Assembly: GCA_946221045.1 (NCBI GenBank)
Contig: CAMIIY010000165.1
Coordinates: forward strand, 1-5,320
Direction: 5' to 3'
Origin: an uncultured Oceanospirillaceae bacterium
GTDB lineage: Bacteria > Pseudomonadota > Gammaproteobacteria > Pseudomonadales > Balneatricaceae
Length of the DNA stretch: 5,320 nt
In this document: in pieces, positions 1 through 5,205 of the stretch
Numbering within the stretch: the first letter of the stretch is position 1
Layout of the letters: each line of letters opens with the position of its first letter
The notes under the pieces: model-generated
Databases searched by the model: none
Told to the model about the DNA's origin: nothing
The model's input: the letters and a program-made list of their open reading frames with translations, nothing else
Program-made: the position numbers and the translations under genes

Positions 1-89
1 CATCCGGTGAACCGACAGAATACAGCTGCTCTTCCCGATTGAGCGCCTTCACCCTGCAGGCTAAAAAAAATCTCTTTTACCGAATACAT
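1..89 (-). CDS. queE: 7-carboxy-7-deazaguanine synthase QueE, N-terminal fragment (runs off left edge)
   Basis: The minus strand from the ATG at 89-87 reads MYSVKEIFFSLQGEG, then AQSGRAAVFCRFTG, and leaves the window after 29 full codons. This is the typical start of QueE proteins: an FFSLQGEG substrate-site segment followed by FCRFTG, where the Cys is the first ligand of the radical SAM [4Fe-4S] cluster. QueE converts 6-carboxytetrahydropterin to 7-carboxy-7-deazaguanine in queuosine/preQ0 synthesis in the cytoplasm. The remaining cluster cysteines lie beyond the window. The start is set by the family N-terminus; an in-frame ATG is present but no strong Shine-Dalgarno is seen upstream. The gene is divergent from the DUF3087 gene, so it should have its own promoter in 90-200. 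The ORF is too short to stand out by length, and the identification rests on sequence recognition. Confidence 0.85.
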   Translation of the reverse strand, partial: MYSVKEIFFSLQGEGAQSGRAAVFCRFTG

Positions 90-200
90 ATGATATTGTC
101 ATTTAGCTGTTTGTCTAAGAGGCGCAGAGTGTACACCCTACACCGCTGTCGTGCGACAGGTTGCGCAATAACCACAATAATTACGACGATCAGGTTCTTT
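90..200. promoter_or_regulatory. Divergent intergenic region with three palindromic elements
   Basis: This 111-bp gap separates the divergent starts of queE (minus) and the DUF3087 gene (plus), so it must contain promoters for both. Three inverted repeats are visible: GTGTA-N5-TACAC at 129-143, CTGTCG-TG-CGACAG at 146-159, and the perfect 8-mer TTGCGCAA at 161-168. Such clustered dyads are typical of operator sites, but I recognise no named regulator from them. The link to regulation is an inference from position only. Confidence 0.45.
153..181 (+). promoter_or_regulatory. Candidate sigma-70 promoter for the DUF3087 gene
   Basis: A -35-like hexamer GCGACA (153-158, four of six matches to TTGACA) is followed after 17 bp by AATAAT (176-181, five of six matches to TATAAT). 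Transcription would begin near 188, giving a leader of only about 13 nt before the ATG at 201. The -35 hexamer lies inside the CTGTCG/CGACAG inverted repeat, and the TTGCGCAA palindrome fills part of the spacer. A bound factor there would be expected to block this promoter. The match is moderate and untested. Confidence 0.35.
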
Positions 201-713
201 ATGACACTCCAAAACATCGATAAGACGCTGTACAAACAAAAGCAACGGAAGCTGGCGCTCTGCCTGTGTGCTATCTTCTTTGTGCTCGCGATGGTGCTGA
301 GTACGCTGTTGCGTAATTACTTCGGGAACCCCGAAGGGTCAAACACCTGGGTCAATCTGACCGGTGTTCTGATGGGTCTGGCGCTGACTGCCGGCCTGTT
401 TGCACTTGTTTCTAATCATATTGCACTGGATGAGCTGCGTTATGCATGGAAATTGAAGCGCCAGGTTTTGAAAATCCAGAACAAGCTGCACCAGTGGGAA
501 AAACAGCTTGAACAAGGTGATCAGGCGGCGGCTACAGTGATTGCGTTTTATTATCAGGGTGTCTTGCAGTTGCAAATGCTTGAGGGGAATGATTTCGGGT
601 ATTCCGAAACCCGCCAGCGGGAGTCCCGGTTTCGTAATCAGTGCCGTGAACTGGGCCTGCGCGATAACGCCGAAGAGTTCAACAGTGACCTGCTGACAAG
701 CCTTAAAGCCTGA
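201..713 (+). CDS. DUF3087 family two-pass inner membrane protein
   Basis: This is a 170-residue protein that I recognise as the DUF3087 family of gammaproteobacterial proteins, which has no known function. It has a short basic N-terminus (residues 1-18), a first hydrophobic helix at about 18-38, a short loop carrying NPEGSNTWVNLTG (residues 43-55), a second hydrophobic helix at about 53-72, and a long charged cytoplasmic-type C-terminal region. That region is predicted to be helical (about 78-105, ELRYAWKLKRQVLKIQNKLH) and includes AFYYQGVLQLQMLE (115-128), which looks like a conserved core. The start at 201 is chosen because the family begins at the MTLQNIDKTLYKQ segment and a weak CAGG lies at 191-194. 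The frame stays open upstream to a TTG at 39, but that stretch overlaps queE and the promoter region and reads as unlikely protein. The gene is single, ends at a strong terminator and is convergent with rdgC. Confidence 0.85.
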   Translation: MTLQNIDKTLYKQKQRKLALCLCAIFFVLAMVLSTLLRNYFGNPEGSNTWVNLTGVLMGLALTAGLFALVSNHIALDELRYAWKLKRQVLKIQNKLHQWEKQLEQGDQAAATVIAFYYQGVLQLQMLEGNDFGYSETRQRESRFRNQCRELGLRDNAEEFNSDLLTSLKA

Positions 714-730
714 TTTCTCAGGTGTTGAAA

Positions 731-756
731 AAAAACGCGGCTCAGGCCGCGTTTTT
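731..756. terminator. Bidirectional intrinsic terminator between DUF3087 gene and rdgC
   Basis: The sequence shows a perfect 11-bp stem, AAAAACGCGGC (731-741) and GCCGCGTTTTT (746-756), around the tetraloop TCAG. The GC-rich core with an A-run on one side and a T-run on the other makes it work as a rho-independent terminator in both directions. It lies 17 bp after the DUF3087 stop and 9 bp after the rdgC stop (on the minus strand), so it closes both convergent transcripts. Confidence 0.9.
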
Positions 757-765
757 GGTTTATTT

Positions 766-1674
766 CTACTGCCGCTGCAGTTCACCGCCAAAGGCCTCTA
801 ACAGCGCGGGCAGTAAACGGTTGAGTTCCAGTCCCATCTGCACCATATCTGCATCAAACTGTGCAACAGGGTCTTCGTCGGCTTCAGTTTTGAGTTGCTC
901 CTGTAGCTGGTCAGACAGTTTAAGTCGCTTCAGGCAAAGGTCTTCCTGCAGCATGAATCGCAATTGCTCATCCCATTCCAGGGCCAGTTTTACCACGCGT
1001 TTACCTGACTCAAGGTGCGCTATAAATTCGTCATCTTCAAGCGCCTGACCTTTAATGCGAATCACACCACCTTCAGTCACGCTGTCACGCAGTTCTGCTT
1101 CATCCAGGACGGTGAACGCGGCAGGGCGACTGCCGGGTTCGCAGAGCCAGCTGGAGAGAATCGCGGCTGGGGCGTTGTTGACATCCAACCGGGTCACCGG
1201 CAACGAGCCTATACTGCCGCGCAGATGACTCAACAGCGCTTCAGCTTTAGCTGCACTGCTGCTGTCTACCGCGATCCATCCCTGCTGCGGCGAAATCAGC
1301 GCATAGGTTTGCTGATGGCGACTGAAAGCACGGGGTAACAGGTCAAGAATGATTTCATCCTTCAACTGGTCTTTCTCTTTTTTGAAGACCTTTCGCTCGA
1401 GTTCGATCTGCGCGACTTTTTCCTGCAGAGCAGCCTTGATCACGCTTGAAGGCAGAATTTTTTCCTCTTTACGTGCTGCCAGCATGATAAAGCCCTGTAC
1501 GTTATGCACCAGTTCGGTTTCCAGTTCAGGGCAGGGGGCAGACCAGCCGTAACGGGCCAGTTCCTGTGCCCGGCAGGGCGTAAAAGCATGTTCAGCAAGT
1601 TTGTCCTGCAGGTCAGAGGGCGACAGTGTGAAGCCGTCCTGCAGGCGATAAAAGATGATATTTTTAAACCACAT
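766..1674 (-). CDS. rdgC: Recombination-associated protein RdgC
   Basis: This is a 302-residue protein, almost the same length as E. coli RdgC (303). RdgC is a nucleoid-associated, ring-forming dimer that binds double-stranded DNA without sequence preference and restrains RecA-dependent recombination. Family motifs run the full length: MWFKNIIFYRL at 1-11, AFTPC at 30-34, ARKEEKILPSSVIK at 67-80, KDEIILDLLPRAFSR at 105-119, DEAELRD at 191-197, GGVIRIKGQ at 202-210, LESGKRVVKLALEW at 221-234, CLKRLKLSDQL at 247-257, and FDAD at 273-276. F117 of the RAFSR finger corresponds to the E. coli finger-tip Phe120. The frame is open upstream to 1713, but the family start MWFKN fixes the ATG at 1674-1672, with a GGA at 1681-1683 as a weak ribosome site. 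It is last in the minus-strand series, 66 bp after the thioredoxin-like gene, and is closed by the 731-756 terminator. It probably has its own promoter in that gap. Confidence 0.97.
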   Translation of the reverse strand: MWFKNIIFYRLQDGFTLSPSDLQDKLAEHAFTPCRAQELARYGWSAPCPELETELVHNVQGFIMLAARKEEKILPSSVIKAALQEKVAQIELERKVFKKEKDQLKDEIILDLLPRAFSRHQQTYALISPQQGWIAVDSSSAAKAEALLSHLRGSIGSLPVTRLDVNNAPAAILSSWLCEPGSRPAAFTVLDEAELRDSVTEGGVIRIKGQALEDDEFIAHLESGKRVVKLALEWDEQLRFMLQEDLCLKRLKLSDQLQEQLKTEADEDPVAQFDADMVQMGLELNRLLPALLEAFGGELQRQ

Positions 1675-1689
1675 AAGCGTTCCAAGGGC

Positions 1690-1732
1690 GGGTGAGGGGC
1701 GGCATCTTAACAAGTTTTTTGGGTGAGGGGCG
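1690..1732. repeat. 12-bp direct repeat pair upstream of rdgC
   Basis: GGGTGAGGGGCG occurs at 1690-1701 and again, identically, at 1721-1732; on the rdgC coding strand it reads CGCCCCTCACCC. The start-to-start distance is 31 bp, close to three helical turns, so both copies face the same side of the DNA. Between them on the minus strand is a TAAGAT (1704-1709) that could be a weak -10 for rdgC. One copy would then cover the -35 position and the other the start of transcription. The repeat is seen directly; an operator role is an inference. Confidence 0.5.
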
Positions 1733-1740
1733 AGCCCGAA

Positions 1741-2223
1741 TCAGTCATTTTGATTCTGCAGCTTCTGCCAGCTTGTTTCGATAGCTTCATCAAGGTAAAA
1801 ACCAAACAGTTCCGGCGTGGTATAGCCTTCAAGGGCGGTGGTCAGGGGGACACCCTGATAATCAAGAAACAACAGGGTCGGTGTAACCGTAATTTCGAAG
1901 CGCCGGGCGAAATCATTTGCGGTGATCGACTGACCGTCAAAGTCGATCATCTGTTGATGGGTATTCATTTCAACCCGCTGAAAGCGAATACGCTGGGTAT
2001 AGCTGTTGTTGAGCTGCATGGGCTGCAGCAGGTCGTAGCTCAGCTGAATGCAGTAGGCACACTCTGGCTGAGATATCAGAACCAGCAAGACCTTATCAGC
2101 ATGATGCGCTTCAGAGAGTGCGGCTGTTTGTTTACTCAGGTCACGCGCTAATGGAATATCTGCCTGAGCACTGAGGCAGGTGAGCAGCAGGCTTAACAGC
2201 AGAGCAGGATAACAGTGACGCAT
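1741..2223 (-). CDS. Secreted thioredoxin-fold protein (SoxW-like), CxxC motif
   Basis: This is a 160-residue protein with a Sec signal peptide at about 1-21 (MRHC, then a Leu-rich core, then a likely signal peptidase I site after SAQA). The Cys in LLTC is not a good lipobox because Thr precedes it. The mature part has a thioredoxin fold of the thioredoxin_2/SoxW type: a beta strand KVLLVLIS (44-51), the redox motif CAYC (Cys56 and Cys59, in QPECAYC), the second strand region RFQRVEMN (80-87), the cis-proline loop VTPTLLFLD (113-121, Pro115), and a C-terminal helix with GYTTPELFGFYLDEA (133-147). It should act in the periplasm as a thiol-disulfide or reductant-delivery protein; its partner is unknown. 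The start at 2223 is preferred because it gives a clean signal peptide. A longer frame to 2289 would translate the 2250-2283 hairpin and bury the signal. The gene follows apt by 71 bp on the same strand. Confidence 0.85.
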   Translation of the reverse strand: MRHCYPALLLSLLLTCLSAQADIPLARDLSKQTAALSEAHHADKVLLVLISQPECAYCIQLSYDLLQPMQLNNSYTQRIRFQRVEMNTHQQMIDFDGQSITANDFARRFEITVTPTLLFLDYQGVPLTTALEGYTTPELFGFYLDEAIETSWQKLQNQND

Positions 2224-2249
2224 CAGTTTCGACCCATCTGACCGGCAGG

Positions 2250-2283
2250 CTGGCAGCACGGTTGTTCGCAGAGGTGCTGCCAG
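2250..2283 (-). other. Hairpin between apt and the thioredoxin-like gene
   Basis: The two 10-bp arms CTGGCAGCAC (2250-2259) and GTGCTGCCAG (2274-2283) are perfectly complementary around a 14-nt loop. No T-run follows on either strand, so it is not a typical intrinsic terminator. It begins about 11 bp after the apt stop and ends 26 bp before the thioredoxin-like start. Possible roles are 3' protection of apt mRNA, partial termination, or setting the relative expression of the two genes; these are inferences. Confidence 0.6.
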
Positions 2284-2294
2284 ACGCATCGGGC

Positions 2295-2837
2295 TTACAG
2301 GCCTTCAAAAGCCATCAGGGTGTGAACAGGTACACCGCTGTCCTGAATCAGGGTGGACCCCTGCAGGTCAGGCAAGTCGATCAGGGCGGCGGCTTCAGAG
2401 ACAGTTGCACCTAACTTTTTAACCAGTGTACAGGCAGCCAGAATGGTTCCGCCAGTGGCAATCAGATCGTCAAACACCAGAACCCTGTCACCGGGGCCGA
2501 CTGCATCAAGTTGCATCTCAACTGAGGCCGACCCGTACTCAAGTGCATATTCCTGATCGATGGTTTCACCCGGCAGTTTGCCTTTCTTGCGTACCAGTAC
2601 CAGTGGCAGTTTAAGGTGGTAAGCCATGATGGAGCTGATCAGAAAGCCGCGGGCATCGATGCTGGCAATGTGTGTGATATCACTGTCGATATAACGCTGA
2701 ATAAAGGCATCAGACACCATGCGCAGGGCTTTGGGGTCCTTGAAAATGGGGGTGATGTCACGAAATTGTACGCCCGGTTCCGGCCAGTCAGGAATGGTAC
2801 GGATTACAGACTTTACATAACACTCATCGTAGGACAT
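2295..2837 (-). CDS. apt: Adenine phosphoribosyltransferase
   Basis: This is a 180-residue protein matching the usual length of bacterial Apt (E. coli 183). It salvages adenine with PRPP to give AMP and pyrophosphate in the cytoplasm. Visible family elements are the hood segment PDWPEPGVQFRDITP (16-30), DARGF (61-65), the flexible catalytic loop VRKKGKLPGET (82-92), EYALEYG (96-102), and the PRPP-binding signature VLVFDDLIATGGT (119-131), with the paired Asp123-Asp124 and the TGGT phosphate loop. All expected active-site segments are intact. The start at 2837 is supported by an excellent AAGGAG Shine-Dalgarno at 2844-2849, 6 nt upstream. It lies 82 bp downstream of fnr on the same strand, with a folded leader between them, and is followed by the thioredoxin-like gene. 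The adjacency to the FNR/Anr gene is conserved in pseudomonads; no functional link is known to me. Confidence 0.97.
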   Translation of the reverse strand: MSYDECYVKSVIRTIPDWPEPGVQFRDITPIFKDPKALRMVSDAFIQRYIDSDITHIASIDARGFLISSIMAYHLKLPLVLVRKKGKLPGETIDQEYALEYGSASVEMQLDAVGPGDRVLVFDDLIATGGTILAACTLVKKLGATVSEAAALIDLPDLQGSTLIQDSGVPVHTLMAFEGL

Positions 2838-2865
2838 CGGGTTCTCCTTGTTATGGAATCAATAG

Positions 2866-2911
2866 GCAGGCCACCGTCATCACGGCTGGCTGGCAGGTGA
2901 TGCGGGCCTGC
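2866..2911 (-). other. Two-part stem in the fnr-apt gap (apt leader)
   Basis: An outer pair GCAGGCC (2866-2872) and GGCCTGC (2905-2911) encloses an inner pair CATCAC (2878-2883) and GTGATG (2897-2902), with a 5+2 nt internal loop and a 13-nt terminal loop. This folded element fills most of the 82-bp gap and ends 16 bp upstream of the apt Shine-Dalgarno. No T-run follows, so it is not a standard terminator, and it does not match the purine riboswitch class as I know it. The pairing is seen in the sequence; any role in RNA processing or attenuation is an inference. Confidence 0.45.
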
Positions 2912-2919
2912 AACAAAAA

Positions 2920-3702
2920 TCAGGAACAGTCAGACTGGCGCTGCGGCATATGTTCAGCGTTATTGGGACACTCGCCGGAGAGTTGGTACAACTCTTTCAG
3001 GTGTGTGAGATGAACCTCTTTGCCTTCAACGTGCAACAGCTCATTTTTCTGGAATCGGGTGAAGATGCGGCTGACGGTTTCTACCGCCAGGCCCAGATAG
3101 TTGCCGATCTCGTTGCGTGACATTGAGAGACGGAAACTGGTTTCAGAATATCCGCGTTGCTTGAAGCGCTGGGAGAGCTTGATCAGGAAGGTGGCGATCC
3201 GTTCATCGGCATTCTTTTTCGACAACAGCAGCATCATCTGCTGCTCCTCCCGAATCTCTTTGCTCATGCTGCGCATAACCTGACGGCGCAGTTCCGGCAA
3301 CTGGCCCGAAAGATCATCCAGGCGGTCAAAAGGAATTTCACAGACGGTGGTGGTTTCCAGCACTTTGGCAGATACAGGGTATTCGCTGCAGTCAAAGCCG
3401 CTCATGCCCACCAGTTCACCGGGAAAGAAAAAGCCGTTGATCTGTTCTTCACCCTCATTGGTCAGGGTATAGGTCTTAACCGATCCGGCACGGATGGCAT
3501 AGATTGACGTGAAGGGCGTACCCTGAGTGAAAAGGTGGTCACCTTTTTTCAGTGGCTTACTTTTTTCGATGATATCATCGAGCCGTTCCATCTCAGTCAT
3601 ATTGAGTGAAACAGGCAGGCACAGGCTGCTCAGGCTGCAAGTTTTGCAGGTCACCTGATGCAGGCTGCGTAATTTGCCATCGGTCACGTGATTTTCAGCC
3701 AT
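2920..3702 (-). CDS. fnr: Oxygen-sensing transcriptional activator, FNR/Anr type
   Basis: This is a 260-residue regulator of the CRP-FNR family. It carries a [4Fe-4S] cluster that drives dimerisation and DNA binding when oxygen is absent. The N-terminal ligands Cys19, Cys22 and Cys28 ([11 protein letters not shown]) and the central ligand Cys121 (TTVCEIPF) match E. coli Cys20, 23, 29 and 122. The sensory beta-roll covers about 30-135, including [12 protein letters not shown] (68-79) and GELVGM (95-100). The dimer helix is about 138-175, with [15 protein letters not shown] (158-172). The helix-turn-helix has the recognition segment [13 protein letters not shown] (200-212), where Glu208, Ser211 and Arg212 are the residues that read TTGAT half-sites. 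The ORF ATG at 3702 has a GGGATGG-like ribosome site at 3707-3713. The C-terminal tail is longer than in E. coli and has two extra cysteines (245 and 259). In pseudomonads this orthologue is called anr. It lies 67 bp after hemN. Confidence 0.97.
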   Translation of the reverse strand: MAENHVTDGKLRSLHQVTCKTCSLSSLCLPVSLNMTEMERLDDIIEKSKPLKKGDHLFTQGTPFTSIYAIRAGSVKTYTLTNEGEEQINGFFFPGELVGMSGFDCSEYPVSAKVLETTTVCEIPFDRLDDLSGQLPELRRQVMRSMSKEIREEQQMMLLLSKKNADERIATFLIKLSQRFKQRGYSETSFRLSMSRNEIGNYLGLAVETVSRIFTRFQKNELLHVEGKEVHLTHLKELYQLSGECPNNAEHMPQRQSDCS

Positions 3703-3733
3703 GTTGCCATCCCGTCAGTGGTGAAAGTTTTAA

Positions 3734-3762
3734 ATTATCACCCAATATGTCGTCCCTGAAAA
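3734..3762 (-). promoter_or_regulatory. Candidate sigma-70 promoter for fnr
   Basis: On the minus strand TTTTCA (3757-3762, four of six matches to the -35 consensus) is followed after exactly 17 bp by GATAAT (3734-3739, five of six matches to TATAAT). Transcription would start near 3727, leaving about a 24-nt leader before the fnr ATG. It lies in the hemN-fnr gap, so fnr could be expressed independently of hemN. No acceptable TTGAT-N4-ATCAA FNR box overlaps it, so autoregulation is not shown here. Confidence 0.4.
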
Positions 3763-3767
3763 GCGCA

Positions 3768-3779
3768 GATCATATGATC
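3768..3779. repeat. 12-bp perfect palindrome over the hemN stop codon
   Basis: GATCATATGATC is its own reverse complement and includes the hemN TGA stop. It lies 5 bp upstream of the candidate fnr -35, centred about 46 bp before the predicted fnr transcription start. It is not an FNR box, since the inner spacing and half-sites differ. It contains two GATC sites, which would be Dam targets if the organism has Dam methylase. Its function is unknown and it may be chance within coding sequence (Arg-Ile-Ile-stop). Confidence 0.4.
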
Positions 3780-5158
3780 CGTGAGAATCGTTGTACGTTT
3801 TCAGACTTTGGTATATAGGCGTCGAAGCTCATGCAGATGCGCCGAATCAGTAACCGGCCAGCCGGGGTAACACTGATTCGTTCAGGCGAGAGCTCAACCA
3901 AGCCATCTTTCGTGAACTGGTTCAGTTCATGCAGTGCATCAGCGAAGTAATCATCAAACCTGATGTCAAATTCTGACTCGATCTGTACTTTCTCCAGTTC
4001 AAAGTGGCAGATAAGCTGGGTGATCACCCGGCGCCGCAGGTGGTCGTCCGCGCTGAGCTGTACGCCTCGTTTGATGGCATGTTCCTGTGTTTCCACCGCT
4101 TTGGTATACGCAGCGATTTCATGTTCATTCTGGTAATACACCGAACCGATCTGACTGATGGCGGATACGCCCATGGCCACAAGGTCGCAGTCCGCGTGGG
4201 TGGTGTATCCCTGGAAATTCCGGTGCAGATGGCCTTCACGCTGCGCCACTGCCAGTTCATCGTCGGGTTTGGCAAAGTGATCCATACCAATATAGACATA
4301 CCCTGCATCAAGCAGCGTATTGATGGTGCTTTCCAGAATTGCCAGTTTGGTATCCGGGCTTGGCAGTGTGACCTCTTCGATGTGCTTTTGGGAGCGGAAG
4401 CGGTCTGGCAGGTGTGCATAATTAAACACAGAAAGGCGATCCGGATTCATATCAATGACGGTTTCCAGCGTGCGCTGAAAACCTTCCAGACTCTGGAATG
4501 GCAGGCCATAAATCAGGTCTAGGTTCAGAGAGCGGAAGCCCTCAGCTCTTGCTGCATCCAGAATCAGGCGGGTTTGCTCGATGCTCTGTACCCGGTTAAC
4601 GGCCTGCTGCACTTTCGGATCGATATCCTGCAGCCCCAGACTGATGCGGTTAAAGCCGATTTCGCGGAGAACCTTGATGGTTTCTTCAGAGGCTTCACGG
4701 GGATCGATTTCGATTGAATAATCACCGCTGTCATCGTCCAGCAGATTAAAATGTTGGCGCATCTGTCCCATCAGTTCACGCATCTGATCATGGCTGATAA
4801 AGGTGGGTGTGCCGCCACCCCAGTGCAGCTGAGTTACCGGACGATTATTACTGTACCACTCGGATAGCCGGGCCATTTCACGGTATACCGTATCCAGATA
4901 GGGCTGAGCCTTGTTGCGGTTACGGGTGATGACCTTGTTACAGGCACAGTAGTAGCAGACATGTTCACAAAAAGGGATATGCACATAGAGAGACAGAGGC
5001 GCACTGAGATCAGACGTCTGCTGCGCACAGTTCACCAGGTCGGAGGCTGCAAGGGCAGGGTCAAACTGAACGGCGGTCGGGTAGGAGGTGTAGCGTGGCC
5101 CTGACAGGTCGTAACGTTTAATCAGATCCAAGTCCCATTTAATCAGGTTATTGTCCAC
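3770..5158 (-). CDS. hemN: Oxygen-independent coproporphyrinogen III dehydrogenase HemN
   Basis: This is a 462-residue radical SAM enzyme (E. coli HemN has 457). It oxidatively decarboxylates coproporphyrinogen III to protoporphyrinogen IX without oxygen, in the cytoplasm, for haem synthesis under low oxygen. The N-terminal SGPRYTSYPTA (19-29) matches true HemN rather than HemW. The cluster motif is HIPFCEHVCYYCACNK, with Cys64, Cys68 and Cys71 as CX3CX2C and the extra Cys73 found in HemN. The SAM-binding motif GGGTP is at 114-118, and EIDPREA is near 150. Other family blocks are LDLIYGLPFQ, NPDRLSVFNYAHLP, GMDHFAKPDDELAVAQREG, LHRNFQGYTTH and the C-terminal GRLLIRRICMSFDAY. The start is a GTG at 5158-5156 with GAGGG at 5167-5171, 8 nt upstream; alignment with the E. 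coli N-terminus supports it. The stop of the upstream TauE/SafE-like gene is 35 bp away, so the two may be cotranscribed. hemN is a common FNR/Anr target, but no convincing FNR box is seen in the short gap. Confidence 0.97.
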   Translation of the reverse strand: MDNNLIKWDLDLIKRYDLSGPRYTSYPTAVQFDPALAASDLVNCAQQTSDLSAPLSLYVHIPFCEHVCYYCACNKVITRNRNKAQPYLDTVYREMARLSEWYSNNRPVTQLHWGGGTPTFISHDQMRELMGQMRQHFNLLDDDSGDYSIEIDPREASEETIKVLREIGFNRISLGLQDIDPKVQQAVNRVQSIEQTRLILDAARAEGFRSLNLDLIYGLPFQSLEGFQRTLETVIDMNPDRLSVFNYAHLPDRFRSQKHIEEVTLPSPDTKLAILESTINTLLDAGYVYIGMDHFAKPDDELAVAQREGHLHRNFQGYTTHADCDLVAMGVSAISQIGSVYYQNEHEIAAYTKAVETQEHAIKRGVQLSADDHLRRRVITQLICHFELEKVQIESEFDIRFDDYFADALHELNQFTKDGLVELSPERISVTPAGRLLIRRICMSFDAYIPKSENVQRFSRII

Positions 5159-5175
5159 TGATAGTACCCTCTCTA

Positions 5176-5205
5176 GTTGCGCAACAGTTGGTTTTAAACC
5201 GACTG
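5176..5205. repeat. Two adjacent palindromes upstream of hemN
   Basis: GTTGCGCAAC at 5176-5185 is a perfect 10-bp palindrome. It shares one base with a 21-bp imperfect palindrome at 5185-5205, which has arms CAGTTGGTTT and AAACCGACTG around a central T and one mismatched pair. The larger dyad covers the stop codon of the TauE/SafE-like gene (5194-5196). No T-run follows on the minus strand, so termination is unlikely. It could be an operator for hemN or an mRNA hairpin. I recognise no known regulator site in it. Confidence 0.45.

Noticed and set aside
90..117. TAGACA-16-TATCAT promoter-like match for queE on the minus strand
   Set aside because: The -10 hexamer directly abuts the queE ATG, so transcription would begin inside the gene. 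The canonical QueE N-terminus makes a later start unlikely.
39..200. N-terminal extension of the DUF3087 frame from a TTG at 39
   Set aside because: It overlaps queE on the other strand and the promoter region, has no ribosome site, and the family N-terminus fits the ATG at 201.
339..791. 150-codon open frame on the minus strand opposite the DUF3087 gene
   Set aside because: It is antisense to a recognised family protein, crosses the bidirectional terminator, and its translation has no family features.
2224..2289. Longer start of the thioredoxin-like protein at 2289
   Set aside because: It would place 22 residues in front of a well-formed signal peptide and translate a perfect hairpin; no ribosome site is visible for it.
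53..2367. Octamer CCTGCAGG found four times (53-60, 1605-1612, 1638-1645, 2360-2367)
   Set aside because: All four lie in coding sequence and encode Leu-Gln-Gly or Leu-Gln-Asp with the common codons CTG CAG, so codon use explains them better than a repeat element.
2845..2859. TTGAT half-site upstream of apt (minus strand)
   Set aside because: No matching ATCAA half-site at the right spacing, and it lies next to the Shine-Dalgarno.
4004..4522. 172-codon open frame on the plus strand opposite hemN
   Set aside because: It is antisense to a fully conserved stretch of HemN and reads as a shadow frame.
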